A program made the position numbers and the translations under genes. Shown here one piece after another: positions 41,196-50,278 of a DNA stretch of 64,000 nucleotides; the first letter of the stretch is position 1, and the number at the start of each line of letters is the position of its first letter. The notes beneath the pieces were generated by a model that did no database searches, was not told the origin of the DNA, and saw only the letters and a program-made list of their open reading frames with translations. Source of the DNA: Candidatus Iainarchaeum sp. (GTDB taxonomy: Archaea; Iainarchaeota; Iainarchaeia; Iainarchaeales; VGJJ01); contig CP064981.1 of the NCBI GenBank assembly GCA_016699555.1, forward strand, positions 372,001 through 436,000. Reading direction: 5' to 3'.

Positions 41196-41575
41196 TTTTT
41201 CTTTTTGTCTTGCCATAGTCCGATCACATTCCCTTCCGAGTCTTTCACGTAGGCATACCATCCCATTCCCATGATCTCGGTCTTGGGCATTACTAACTTC
41301 CCTTTGTGGGCCAATACTTTATTGATCGATCCCGTAACGGATTTCACGTTCATCGCGATCACAGGACCCTTGATCCCTTTGCCGCGCTTCATCAGGCCGC
41401 CATTGATAGCGCCCTTCTCGACGGGTTTGCCTTTTTTGTCTGCCTTCACGCTGCGCAATCCCACGTAATCCATGTGCGGGATCTTCTCGGTCTGCCACCC
41501 GAAGACGTTCTCATAGAAACGACGCGCACGATTCATGTTTGCGGCAGGAATTTCGAAATGTACGACTTTGTCCAT
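41192..41575 (-). CDS. VOC (glyoxalase-like) family protein
   Basis: A 127-residue protein of the bleomycin-resistance/glyoxalase type. VVHFEIPAANMNRARRFYEN opens the first module, KGPVIAMNVKSVTGSINKVL the second, and MGWYAYVKDSEGNVIGLWQD is the characteristic end. GGTGG precedes the ATG. Its TGA overlaps the start of the AHSA1-type gene. Small VOC/AHSA1/HxlR groupings like this one resemble bacterial accessory islets. The substrate is unknown. Confidence 0.88.
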   Translation of the reverse strand: MDKVVHFEIPAANMNRARRFYENVFGWQTEKIPHMDYVGLRSVKADKKGKPVEKGAINGGLMKRGKGIKGPVIAMNVKSVTGSINKVLAHKGKLVMPKTEIMGMGWYAYVKDSEGNVIGLWQDKKKK

Positions 41576-41614
41576 ATACCGACCACCTTTAGGCCTTTAG
41601 TCCGATGAGACTTA

Positions 41615-42019
41615 TTATAGGTTTTGGGGACGCGAATCAGGTAATTGCTTCAATTGGGTCCATTTGCAATCCACGCAATTGGTCTCATTGCATGTCTCGG
41701 GGACCAATTTCCACTTCATCTCAAACAATTTGATTGCTGCTACTACTTCGCATGCGTCCATGCCTTTAGGGGTCAACACATATTTTTCATCGGCATCTTT
41801 TTGCGCCAAACCGCTCTCTTCCATCTCTTTCAGGCGCTCCGAAACGGTCTTTGGGATGAGTTCGAGGCGTCGAGACAGTTGATTGAAGCCGATGGGTTGA
41901 TGGTGCTTCAATTCCTCCAAGAACAAGATCGTGCTCTTCTTCCCCAGGAAGTGCGCGAACTCATGGACGACACAACGGTCGATTGCCGGCAGCATATCCA
42001 TCATTTCCCTGCGTAGCAT
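41615..42019 (-). CDS. HxlR-family winged helix regulator with C-terminal CxxC
   Basis: A 134-residue regulator. HEFAHFLGKKSTILFLEELK, then GFNQLSRRLELIPKTVSERL and an EESGLAQKDADEKYVLTPKG wing follow the HxlR/MarR-like plan. The C-terminus carries CNETNCVDCKW, a possible zinc-binding knuckle absent from most HxlR proteins. It is upstream of the VOC/AHSA1 pair in the same direction and probably controls it. The start could be any of several ATGs between 42028 and 42004. Confidence 0.82.
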   Translation of the reverse strand: MLRREMMDMLPAIDRCVVHEFAHFLGKKSTILFLEELKHHQPIGFNQLSRRLELIPKTVSERLKEMEESGLAQKDADEKYVLTPKGMDACEVVAAIKLFEMKWKLVPETCNETNCVDCKWTQLKQLPDSRPQNL

Positions 42020-42135
42020 TATATGCATAGATGATTTTCGTGGAATTTCGCGCTTTGACTGATATCAAAACCGATACCATTGCTATTAAATCGATAAAAG
42101 CCGAGGTAAAGTCCGAGAGCCACGTAGGTGATACC

Positions 42136-42567
42136 ATGCACACACCCCCATCCCAGCATGCCAAATGGATCGCACTACTCGCACTCGCGGGAGCGCTATT
42201 TGCCGGTTACTTGAGCTTCAGCAAAATCGTACTCCAACAGTGCGCGCTCAATGAGGGGTGCAATTACATCTTTGGCATTCCCACATGCGTCATCGGATTC
42301 ATCATCTTCATCGCCATTCTCATCCTAGCGGTATTGCGTCTTTCGGCTGCGCAAGCAATGGATTTCAATCGCTACTCGACGTATCTCCAGTGGGTCGCAG
42401 GATTCGGGGTCATCTTTTCGGGCTATTATGCCATCAAAGATGTCTTCTTCCCCGTCATCCCCGGCCTCAGCTATGGCTTGATACTCCCGAGCTGCGTGTA
42501 TGGGTCCTTCATGCTCCTCATCATCTTCGCGCTCAACTGGGCGTATTACAAAAATAGGAAAGGCTAG
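42136..42567 (+). CDS. VKOR-like four-helix membrane protein
   Basis: A 143-residue membrane protein with four helices. Cysteines cluster around the first extracytoplasmic loop and second helix (VLQQCALNEGCNYIFGIPTC), followed by another loop with PSCVYGS. This recalls vitamin K epoxide reductase homologues that reoxidise thiol oxidases, though the usual CxxC is not obvious. The gene sits beside a DipZ-like thioredoxin gene, supporting a role in extracytoplasmic thiol chemistry. GGTGAT precedes the ATG at 42136; the longer frame to 42031 overlaps the promoter. Confidence 0.6.
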   Translation: MHTPPSQHAKWIALLALAGALFAGYLSFSKIVLQQCALNEGCNYIFGIPTCVIGFIIFIAILILAVLRLSAAQAMDFNRYSTYLQWVAGFGVIFSGYYAIKDVFFPVIPGLSYGLILPSCVYGSFMLLIIFALNWAYYKNRKG

Positions 42568-42623
42568 ACGGCGCCCGTCCAAGAAATGACGCGCACGGGA
42601 TATATTCGTGCGATGCCGGCGCA

Positions 42624-43760
42624 TCAGCCAAAGGTAAACGTATACAACTGAAATCCTTTCCCGCTCACGAGGATTTCGATGAGGTGCGGATCGTAATTAG
42701 GGGAGGCAACCAAATTGTAGAGCTTCTCCTCTTCCACGCTGACCGTTCCTTTCCCATTCAAGATGGAAACATCCTCTCCGCGATTTTCAGGGGTTAATGG
42801 ATTCTCATCCAGGCGCACCGATAATTCAGCGGGATTGCCCGCGACGATGTTGAGGGCTTTTGCTTTGTAGAGCAGGACTACCTTTCCGGTCTCGGATACC
42901 AATTCCACGCTATCGCTATTGTTCTTCCACTCCCCCTCGAGGTAAACCGCGTTGGGTTGGATTTCATTATTGGGAGGAATGGAATATGTCACGATCTGAT
43001 TGGGCTGAAATCCCTGGGGGCTTCCCAATTGTGCGCGTGCAAAATCATAGCCCAAATAGATTTCAGGCGTTCCGATTTGGGAGAAATCCTGGCCGGTTTG
43101 AGAGGGAATATTTTCGGCGACGATTTCGGACTCCAACCCGATCTTCTCATCGCGCTCGCGCAAGAGCTGTTGGATCATCGCTTCGGTTTCCTCATACGCC
43201 CCTTCTCCAATGTGATCGTAGCGGATGAACCCATCGGCGTCGATCAGATACTTGCGCGGCCAGTAGCGGTTCTTGTATGCGGTCCACGTGGAAAAGTCAT
43301 TGTCTAATACCACGGGATACTTGATGTTCTCTTTCACGACGGCTTCCTGGACGTTCGCTAATTCCTTCTCGAAATCGAACTCGGGTGTGTGGACGCCTAC
43401 GATGACCAATCCCTTATCGGCATACTTTTCGTGCCACGCATTGAGGTATGGTTGCGTGCGGATGCAGTTGATGCACGAGTATGTCCAAAAATCAACCAGG
43501 ATGACTTTCCCCGCCACATCCGAGAGCTTGAATCCTTGCGGGGCATTGATGTAGCCTGCGATTCCGCTCAACTCCGCGGCCTGCGGATACTTCCCTTGCT
43601 TCTCGGGGATGGACAACTTGTTGATGGGTACAACGGGCGTCTGGGTCGCATTGGTGGGAGAGGCCTTTCCTCCTTGGAAGAAGAAAATCAATCCCACAAT
43701 GACGATCAGGGCAATAATGATTGTTTTGGGGTCGTTGGCTTTGAATTCGAGGTGCTTCAT
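42624..43760 (-). CDS. Membrane-anchored thioredoxin-like protein (DipZ C-terminal type)
   Basis: A 378-residue protein. One N-terminal membrane helix (IIIALIVIVGLIFFFQ) anchors it outside the cell. A TlpA-like thioredoxin domain follows (about residues 70-205) with active site FWTYSCINCIRTQ, then a beta-rich C-terminal domain as in DipZ (PEIYLGYDFARAQLGSPQGF onward). It lacks the DsbD-like membrane part of DipZ; the separate CcdA at 24 kb may supply electrons. Convergent with the VKOR-like gene. Confidence 0.88.
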   Translation of the reverse strand: MKHLEFKANDPKTIIIALIVIVGLIFFFQGGKASPTNATQTPVVPINKLSIPEKQGKYPQAAELSGIAGYINAPQGFKLSDVAGKVILVDFWTYSCINCIRTQPYLNAWHEKYADKGLVIVGVHTPEFDFEKELANVQEAVVKENIKYPVVLDNDFSTWTAYKNRYWPRKYLIDADGFIRYDHIGEGAYEETEAMIQQLLRERDEKIGLESEIVAENIPSQTGQDFSQIGTPEIYLGYDFARAQLGSPQGFQPNQIVTYSIPPNNEIQPNAVYLEGEWKNNSDSVELVSETGKVVLLYKAKALNIVAGNPAELSVRLDENPLTPENRGEDVSILNGKGTVSVEEEKLYNLVASPNYDPHLIEILVSGKGFQLYTFTFG

Positions 43761-43814
43761 AGCCCAACTTCCGCTCGAGCTGTTATAAGCATTTTCCCAA
43801 AACCCTGAGAGCGA

Positions 43815-44618
43815 TTAGCCCTTGCCGTCGTGCTTGCGCAAGCCCGCTTCCCAAATGGGTTTTTGGCAGACGAAGAGGATGATCGCCCATACTCCGAGTA
43901 CGCCCAGCGCAAAAACAAATTCTTGAAAACCGGCTCGTCCGAGTAGCAATTCGGATGGAGTGTACAGCCCATACTCAAACGGCAACCAAGCCGAAAACAA
44001 GCGCAGCGATTCGGGGAAAAAAGTCACGGGAACGATCGCTCCACCAAATAACCATCCCAGGTTTCCGATGAGATTGCGCAGCCCCCATGATTCGCCAATC
44101 CAAAAAGAAGCGATGCTCATGATGAAAGTCAATTCGTAGAAGACGACTCCCCCTACTACGACCAGGATAGCCGCAAGGATCGAGTTCTCGAGCGTCGGCA
44201 GCTTTCCGAGCAGCGCGATGTGCAACAACAATAGCGCGGGGACTCCGACGGCTGCCTTCAGTACGATCCTGGCCAATGCCTCTGCCATCTGATGGAAGAA
44301 AAAAGAAATGGGGCGAGTCAAATACACCAGTAAGGAACCATGCTGGATGTGCTCTTCCACTTTTTCCCCTTGGCCCGTGGTGAATGTCAAGTTGCGCAGC
44401 ACCACGCTCGTCATCAACCCCGTGATGAATATGGGGAAGGCATATCCTTGGATTTCTCCGCGCGCAGCGAAACCCGGGGACCAGATCGTCCAATAGATGA
44501 ACAACAACAATGGCACATGCAAGAACGAAAGCAGGAACGAAAGGCGGAATGCCGTTCCTTCCAGCAAGGTCAAGCGGAAGGCCTGGAGGTATTTGGCGAG
44601 GCTAGCCGAATGCTTCAT
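43815..44618 (-). CDS. ABC-2 family permease, subunit 2
   Basis: A 267-residue membrane protein with about six helices, starting KYLQAFRLTLLEGTAFRLSF. It belongs to the DUF990/ABC2_membrane_6-like permeases that occur as paired subunits with an NatA-like ATPase. Its start overlaps the preceding permease gene by 17 nt. With the next two genes it forms a complete exporter, possibly for a lipid or polysaccharide precursor; such triads are often of unknown substrate. Confidence 0.85.
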   Translation of the reverse strand: MKHSASLAKYLQAFRLTLLEGTAFRLSFLLSFLHVPLLLFIYWTIWSPGFAARGEIQGYAFPIFITGLMTSVVLRNLTFTTGQGEKVEEHIQHGSLLVYLTRPISFFFHQMAEALARIVLKAAVGVPALLLLHIALLGKLPTLENSILAAILVVVGGVVFYELTFIMSIASFWIGESWGLRNLIGNLGWLFGGAIVPVTFFPESLRLFSAWLPFEYGLYTPSELLLGRAGFQEFVFALGVLGVWAIILFVCQKPIWEAGLRKHDGKG

Positions 44619-45402
44619 ACTTCTTCACCCCGCGCTTCCATATCTGATTGGCGATCCAGGCGTCGACGATCAATACCAACACCCCTGCGCCCAGCCATTG
44701 CACCCCGACGATTTCGGGCGCGCGACCGATGAGCAGGATGGCGGGGAGCGTTTCCAATAGCATGAAGGGGATTGTGAAGGCCAGGATGAGTTGGATGGCC
44801 CCGGGAAAAATAGTCGTGGGATACTGATCGAACTCATAAATCCCCCAAAAGATATCATCGAAGAGATCATTCTTCCCCAACCAAAAAGAAAGCGATGCGA
44901 CGATGAGCGCGAAACAGAATGCGATGCCCATGCCGACGATGATGAGCAAGAGAATCGTGAGCGCGATGAACGGATTGATCTGCAATCCAAAACTCGACCA
45001 TGCTAACACCAATAACGCCAGGCCGAGCAATACACCCGAGAAAGCGAAGTATCCATTTTGCACCACTACCGGAACCCATGGCACCACCGGACGCGCGAGA
45101 TAGTTATCAAGTTCCCCGCTCGTGATCATGTGGCGTATCTTCGTGACCCCATAGATGAAAATCAGCATCATGCTCATGGTGATGTTCTGGAATCCCGCGA
45201 GCACCAATAGCCCCGGCAAATCCCATCCCGGGATGTCGGTATTCCCTAAGATGGACTGCCACATGAACCAGAAAACCAAGAAACCGATCACGCGCGAGCT
45301 CACGTCGAAGACGAAGTTCTCCTTGTACTCTGCAATCTGAAGCCACTGGATGCGGAACGACTGCGCGATGACTCGCCATTGCTTAAGCAGGTTGATGGGC
45401 AT
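44602..45402 (-). CDS. ABC-2 family permease, subunit 1
   Basis: A 266-residue membrane protein with six helices. WLQIAEYKENFVFDVSSRVI and SGELDNYLARPVVPWVPVVV are typical of DUF990-type permeases (the L-x-R-P-V/I segment after helix 3). It overlaps the ATPase gene by 20 nt upstream and the second permease by 17 nt downstream, so the triad is translated from one mRNA. Confidence 0.87.
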   Translation of the reverse strand: MPINLLKQWRVIAQSFRIQWLQIAEYKENFVFDVSSRVIGFLVFWFMWQSILGNTDIPGWDLPGLLVLAGFQNITMSMMLIFIYGVTKIRHMITSGELDNYLARPVVPWVPVVVQNGYFAFSGVLLGLALLVLAWSSFGLQINPFIALTILLLIIVGMGIAFCFALIVASLSFWLGKNDLFDDIFWGIYEFDQYPTTIFPGAIQLILAFTIPFMLLETLPAILLIGRAPEIVGVQWLGAGVLVLIVDAWIANQIWKRGVKKYEAFG

Positions 45403-46390
45403 AAATCTCTCGGATGACTTCCTCTAGCGTCGGCGCGAAGACCTCGAATCCCTCCAAGTCGCACAAATCAAACAGCTCATCCAGCACGCGCTTGGGTTTT
45501 ATTGTTTTGGAATTGAACACGAGGGTGTAGAATCGCCCACTCTGTTCCGCGTCGTATTTCTCGATGAACTGGGCGAATTTCTTTTCGTCTTTCACGCGGT
45601 TGGGCTCGAATACGATCTTGTGCTCTTGCGCAAACTCATTCTTCATCTTGTCGAGGTCTCCCTCATAGATGATTTTTCCCTTGTCGAGGATCATGATGCG
45701 CGAAGCCAACTCCTCGATGTCATTCATGTCGTGCGTGGTGAGGATGATGGTGGTCTTCTCCTTGCGATTCACTTCCCGGATGGCCTCACGCATCTTCTGC
45801 TTGGCGATGGCGTCCAACCCGATCGTGGGCTCGTCCAAGAACAGCACGCGTGGCTTGTGGAGCAGCGCCGCAACGAGTTCGCAACGCATACGCTGGCCCA
45901 ACGAAAGCTTGCGCGTCGGAGTATGCATGAACTGCTCGATCGTGAACAGTTTGGCGAGATAATGGATGCGCGCGGCATACGTCGCCTCGTCCATCTCATA
46001 GATTTCCTTATACAACCGGAAGGATTCCACGGGCGCGACATCCCAATTCAACAAGCTCTTCTGCCCGAACACCACTCCGATGTGTCGCGTGTACTCGCTG
46101 CGCTCTTTCCAGGGAGTAAAGCCGATCACCGTCGCTTCTCCTTGCGTGGGAGTGAGGATGCCCGTGAGCAATTTGATGGTCGTGGATTTGCCTCCGCCGT
46201 TGGGGCCGATATACCCTAGGATCTCCCCCTCCTGGATGGCGAGCGAAACACGATCGATCGCGCGGATTTTCTTGTTCTTGCGCAAGAGCGTCGCGACCAC
46301 GCCGGTCTTTCCCTCGGCAGGGACTTCGAATTCCTTCGTGAGATTCTTGACGACAATGGCAGCGGGCATGGGAATCGCAAGAAACTGCAT
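45383..46390 (-). CDS. ABC exporter ATPase (NatA-like)
   Basis: A 335-residue ATPase. Walker A YIGPNGGGKSTTIKLL, signature LSLGQRMRCELVAALL and Walker B VLFLDEPTIGLDAIAK are present, with the Q-loop region in GVVFGQKSLLNWD. A C-terminal regulatory extension of about 100 residues follows. The Gly-Gly before the Walker Lys is a small deviation from G-A-G-K-S. It heads an operon with two permeases. The M at 46369 is an alternative start. Confidence 0.93.
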   Translation of the reverse strand: MQFLAIPMPAAIVVKNLTKEFEVPAEGKTGVVATLLRKNKKIRAIDRVSLAIQEGEILGYIGPNGGGKSTTIKLLTGILTPTQGEATVIGFTPWKERSEYTRHIGVVFGQKSLLNWDVAPVESFRLYKEIYEMDEATYAARIHYLAKLFTIEQFMHTPTRKLSLGQRMRCELVAALLHKPRVLFLDEPTIGLDAIAKQKMREAIREVNRKEKTTIILTTHDMNDIEELASRIMILDKGKIIYEGDLDKMKNEFAQEHKIVFEPNRVKDEKKFAQFIEKYDAEQSGRFYTLVFNSKTIKPKRVLDELFDLCDLEGFEVFAPTLEEVIREIYAHQPA

Positions 46391-46420
46391 GTTGATTCGT
46401 ATAAAGGAATCGGTCCGGCG

Positions 46421-47740
46421 CTAATACAAAAACGTATCCACTTCGCTGCGGATGGACATCTCTCCCGCAATAGGGGTGAGCATCCGCGTGCGCACTTCAT
46501 CGAGCTTCTGCGTGTGCGCGAGGACCCAGCCCAATTTCACATACGCCACTTCGGAAGACATGTCTCCGAGTCCCACGACCCCGGCTTCGGTGAGCATCCT
46601 GCCGGTGGAATACACGCTCATGTTCACGCGCCCATACTGGGGCTGGGTGGCCATGAAGATGGGAATCCCTTTCGCGGTGATGGCGCGCACGCCTTCGACC
46701 CACGACTCGGGAACATGGCCTAAGCCCGTGCCTTCGATGATGAATCCCTTGCACCCGTGCTTGGCGTACTCCTCCAATACTTTCGTCGTCATGCCGGGCG
46801 CATACTTGATGAGGGCGATATTCTCCTCGAATGCCGCGTCCACTTCCACTTTGCCCAATTCATGGCGTGGATGGTAGGGGGAAAGGGTTTCGATCTTTCC
46901 GCTTGGAAAAACCTTTGCCAAGGGCTTGGCGTTGATGGGACGGAACGCATCCCTGCGCGAGGTGTGCATCTTCTTCACGCGCGTGCCTTTGTTGAACAGG
47001 CAGTATTCATCGGAGGGGCTCCCATGCATGCAGATGCCCACTTCCGCGATATCCGATAACGCCAAGCGCGCCGCACAAATCAGGTTGAAGTTCGCATCGC
47101 TGCTGCCGCGATCCGAAGAACGCTGCGCTCCCACGAGGATGAGGGGCTTGCTGATGTTCTTGAGGAAAAAAGAAAGCGCCGCAGCCGTATACGCCAGCGT
47201 GTCCGTGCCATGCGTCAACAGCACTCCGCGGATCTCTTTCTTGTTGAGTTCTTGCGCACAGACATGCGCCAGGCGGATCCAATCATTCGGGATCATGTTC
47301 TCGGAAAGCTTGGTGAAGGGAGACTGGATGCTCGTGATGTGCGCGAATTCACCCAATTCCGGTACTAGCTGCAACAACTCCGCAGGGGTCATGAGCGCGG
47401 TCACGCCGGCATTGGTGTAATCGATCTTGCTCCCGATTGTTCCGCCGGATGCGACCAACGAAATCGGGGGCTTGTTCGTGGTGGGTGGAATAGGAGTTGC
47501 TGCTGCAGGAGGCGCTGCCGCCTGCTCGCGGGGAACCTTTTGGATCGAGGTGATTTGGTTGAGCGCGAGCCCGGTGTTATATCCCATCGACAGCTTGACA
47601 TCCAAGAAATCCGTCCGCTGCAGGGTCTGGGGAAGGATGAGTGCCTTGAGGTGGTTGCCCTTCCATTCGATGGCGACCGTATCTCCCACCTGCACATTTT
47701 TCTGGGCCAGGAATTCCTTCAGCGTAAGGGAAGATGCCAT
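46421..47740 (-). CDS. gatD: Glutamyl-tRNA(Gln) amidotransferase subunit D
   Basis: A 439-residue asparaginase-like subunit of the archaeal GatDE enzyme, which converts Glu-tRNA(Gln) to Gln-tRNA(Gln). The N-terminal SH3-like AnsD/GatD domain (VGDTVAIEWKGNHLKALILP) is followed by the catalytic SLVASGGTIGSKIDY, with its Thr, and VLLTHGTDTLAYTAAALSFF, with Thr-Asp. ERVDR-type region QPQYGRVNMSVYSTGRML matches the family. TATA near 47765 is 25-26 nt from the ATG at 47740. gatE is not in this window. GatD is confined to Archaea, so it is strong lineage evidence. Confidence 0.97.
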   Translation of the reverse strand: MASSLTLKEFLAQKNVQVGDTVAIEWKGNHLKALILPQTLQRTDFLDVKLSMGYNTGLALNQITSIQKVPREQAAAPPAAATPIPPTTNKPPISLVASGGTIGSKIDYTNAGVTALMTPAELLQLVPELGEFAHITSIQSPFTKLSENMIPNDWIRLAHVCAQELNKKEIRGVLLTHGTDTLAYTAAALSFFLKNISKPLILVGAQRSSDRGSSDANFNLICAARLALSDIAEVGICMHGSPSDEYCLFNKGTRVKKMHTSRRDAFRPINAKPLAKVFPSGKIETLSPYHPRHELGKVEVDAAFEENIALIKYAPGMTTKVLEEYAKHGCKGFIIEGTGLGHVPESWVEGVRAITAKGIPIFMATQPQYGRVNMSVYSTGRMLTEAGVVGLGDMSSEVAYVKLGWVLAHTQKLDEVRTRMLTPIAGEMSIRSEVDTFLY

Positions 47741-47839
47741 ATGGAAATCCACTCGCGAGGCCTTAAAAAAGCCGAGCTGGCGGCGGCATGTTTATTCGCT
47801 TTGAGTGGGACTTAATAACGCACTCCCACTCCATCATTC

Positions 47840-48388
47840 ATGGATCAGCGCAAAGGCTCATTGCTGCAGAATAGGCACCGCGACACGTTCTTCTTCCATC
47901 GCGTCATCCGCATGGGCAAGAACAGGAAACCATTCGTCGTGACGAAGTTCCGGACCATGAAACGGAATGCCATTCAAAACGAAAAAGAAGTCTATGCACA
48001 AGGGGCCGCGATCGATCGCCCCTCAACCGCTGAAAAAGACCCGCGCGTCACGTGGTTCGGTCGGTTGCTACGCAAAACGCATCTCGACGAACTCCCGCAA
48101 CTAATCGCGCTTGTCACCGGAAAACTGAACCTCGTCGGGATCCGTCCGCTCCAAATAAGAGAATATCAAGCGCTCCCCAACAATATCAAACGCATTTACC
48201 GCAAGATGGGGCCGGGCCTTGCGGCTATCGCTTATGCGTGCCAGCCCTTTCCGCCTACAACAAATCAATTGCATGCGGAATATCTGAGATTCTATAAGCT
48301 GTGGAAGCGTAATCGCACGAAGGCCTACACGGTCTACGCCTGGAAGATTTTTTGGAATAAAATCAGAGGAAAAGCCGCTGCGCGATAA
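47840..48388 (+). CDS. Sugar transferase (WcaJ/PglC type) lacking the membrane anchor
   Basis: A 182-residue catalytic domain of the bacterial sugar transferase family (PF02397), which loads a sugar phosphate onto polyprenyl phosphate. Typical motifs are VTKFRTMKRNA, DPRVTWFGRLLRKTHLDELP (Asp-Glu catalytic pair) and LNLVGIRPLQ, where most members have S-L-V-G-P-R-P. The usual N-terminal membrane-inserting hairpin is absent, so membrane association must differ. TATA (ACTTAATAAC, centre 47813) is 27 nt from the ATG. Probably of bacterial origin and linked to surface glycan or S-layer glycosylation. Confidence 0.85.
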   Translation: MDQRKGSLLQNRHRDTFFFHRVIRMGKNRKPFVVTKFRTMKRNAIQNEKEVYAQGAAIDRPSTAEKDPRVTWFGRLLRKTHLDELPQLIALVTGKLNLVGIRPLQIREYQALPNNIKRIYRKMGPGLAAIAYACQPFPPTTNQLHAEYLRFYKLWKRNRTKAYTVYAWKIFWNKIRGKAAAR

Positions 48389-48533
48389 ATCCAAACATAA
48401 CTCTTTTACCTCCGCCACGGGCATTTTCCCTCTAAGAAATGGCATTTCTCGAGCGAAAACGGGGAGAACCTTTTAAACATCTCTTGGGTTGCTTCCAAGA
48501 ACAGTGCGTCATTGGACGCAGGAGTTTGAGATT

Positions 48534-48695
48534 ATGGCAGCAAAGAAACCAGCTTTTGGCGGATACTCAATCAGTTTTGCCGGACAAACCGACAGCTTAG
48601 AAAAAGTCTTCGGAAAAAGCCCCATCGCCCCCTCGGAAATGACCAAGAAATTGTGGGCCCACGTCAAGTCCAAAAACTTGTCCAACAAGAAATAG
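48534..48695 (+). CDS. 53-residue SWIB-like mini-protein
   Basis: A small basic protein. Residues about 20-53 (SLEKVFGKSPIAPSEMTKKL, then WAHVKSKNLSNKK) resemble the first half of a SWIB/MDM2 domain (the usual V-G-x-x-P-x-S/T-R-x-x-V-x-K-x-L-W-x-Y-I-K). The second half of the domain is missing. AGGAG (48520-48524) precedes the ATG, and TATA is near 48475. It might bind DNA or a chromatin protein; the function is unknown. Confidence 0.6.
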   Translation: MAAKKPAFGGYSISFAGQTDSLEKVFGKSPIAPSEMTKKLWAHVKSKNLSNKK

Positions 48696-48883
48696 ATATC
48701 ATTCTTTTTGAATGGATTCCGGAAGCGATTCCGGAAATCCGCTCTTTTTCTCTTTCATTCTTTTTGTGTTTTCCGTTTTCCGTCTGATGCGTTGGATTAT
48801 CCCATGGAATCGCCTTCCTATCTCCAAAGCGTTAAATAGCATGCCCGGTCCACTGGGTGTATCATTACCTTGGAGGGTGCATC

Positions 48884-50176
48884 ATGCGCATACAAACCAT
48901 ACTCATTATCGGTCTCATATTATTATTCGGTGGGCTGGCGATTGCACAGTCCAATACCGCCACGAGTGTGGCGGTGCCTACTGCCGTTACTACGACGAGC
49001 GCCAGCACCACAACCGCAGTCGTTGCGGACGCGGACTACTGTCACGCCGTGGATGTGCTCGAAGAGAAAGCCACTGCTTGCCGAGCCGCAGGGAAATCAT
49101 ATTTTTTCAAGACGACTAGCTCGAATGGCGTGCGATGCAGAGACATCGAGTGTTACGATCCGGCCAGCTGCCCCGACGATGCCGAATACACGCGTGCGAT
49201 CGATCGCTGCGTGAATGTCGAGAAAGTCTCGTACACGAAATACCAGGACGATCAAGGCTGCACGCAGATCAAGTGCGTCGCAGCGCAAATCCCACCCACG
49301 CAGCGCCCGGATGTCACGCCGGACGCCGCGACGTATTGCAAAAAATTGGTCAATGAAAAAGGGTGCGTAGAGATTTACTGCAATGACGGCTATCGCTACA
49401 ACTCATGCGAAGACACCGCGGCGTGCTCCGCTCCTCCGTCGCAAGGAGTTTCCTGCAAAGCCTATACGGACTCGGATGGCTGCTACGTGCAGAGCTGCTC
49501 CAACGGGAAGACCGATCGTTCTTGTCCCGATCGACAATCGGTAAAATGCGAGGTCGAGAAGTTGGATGACGGATGCTACATCAAGAAATGCAGCGACGGC
49601 ACCAAATCCACTTCGTGTCCGCAACAGGCCGTGACGTGCTCGACGGAACGCGATAGCGATGGATGCGTCATCACGAAGTGCGACAACGGCAAGTACTCCA
49701 AAGAATGTCCGGTCGCGGACCCCGTGAAAGAAGTCAAATGCGAGGTCTTCGAACGCAGCGATGGACACAAGATCAAGGAATGCGACAATGGATTCCGCGT
49801 CGACTATACGGATCTCAAAGCATACTGCGCCAAGACGGGCGTGAACTATGAGAATACCGACACTGCGGCTGCCACTAAGTGCGTGTATGGAGACAATGGC
49901 GAGTATATCGCGCGCGTCTCTGAAGACGGCACGCGCACGGAGTGCGTCATCAACTTCGAGGCCAAAACCCGATATTGTACGGATGGGACAGTGGTCAAGG
50001 ACGGCCGCAATCTTACGGACCCTGCGGCGAACGCTTCCGGTGACATTACGACAACTATGGAAACCACCCTCGGCAATACCGGCGTGACCACGACAACGGC
50101 AACTGACGCCCAAGGCAATAGCAGCCCACTCGATGGCCTCGCACGCTTCTTTGCGTCCATCTTTGGGGGTAAATAA
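48884..50176 (+). CDS. Secreted Cys-rich repeat protein
   Basis: A 430-residue protein with a signal peptide (IQTILIIGLILLFGGLAIAQ) and a Thr/Ala-rich spacer. At least four repeats of about 29 residues follow in the middle third, each with a pattern C-x6-8-D-G-C-x4-C-x2-G-x5-6-C-P, for instance STERDSDGCVITKCDNGKYS. Paired Cys probably form disulfides outside the cell, consistent with the thiol redox genes in this window. The C-terminal part is Thr-rich with a final hydrophobic ARFFASIFGGK. GGAGGGTG precedes the ATG at 48884. Family unknown; likely a surface protein. Confidence 0.72.
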   Translation: MRIQTILIIGLILLFGGLAIAQSNTATSVAVPTAVTTTSASTTTAVVADADYCHAVDVLEEKATACRAAGKSYFFKTTSSNGVRCRDIECYDPASCPDDAEYTRAIDRCVNVEKVSYTKYQDDQGCTQIKCVAAQIPPTQRPDVTPDAATYCKKLVNEKGCVEIYCNDGYRYNSCEDTAACSAPPSQGVSCKAYTDSDGCYVQSCSNGKTDRSCPDRQSVKCEVEKLDDGCYIKKCSDGTKSTSCPQQAVTCSTERDSDGCVITKCDNGKYSKECPVADPVKEVKCEVFERSDGHKIKECDNGFRVDYTDLKAYCAKTGVNYENTDTAAATKCVYGDNGEYIARVSEDGTRTECVINFEAKTRYCTDGTVVKDGRNLTDPAANASGDITTTMETTLGNTGVTTTTATDAQGNSSPLDGLARFFASIFGGK

Positions 50177-50278
50177 GGAAGGGAAACCCCTTCCTTTTCC
50201 TTTTTTTTAGGTCCATTTTATAAGATTGAATCCACCAAACATCGTCATTAGCCCCTTTTAGTCCTTGGAGGAAAAACT

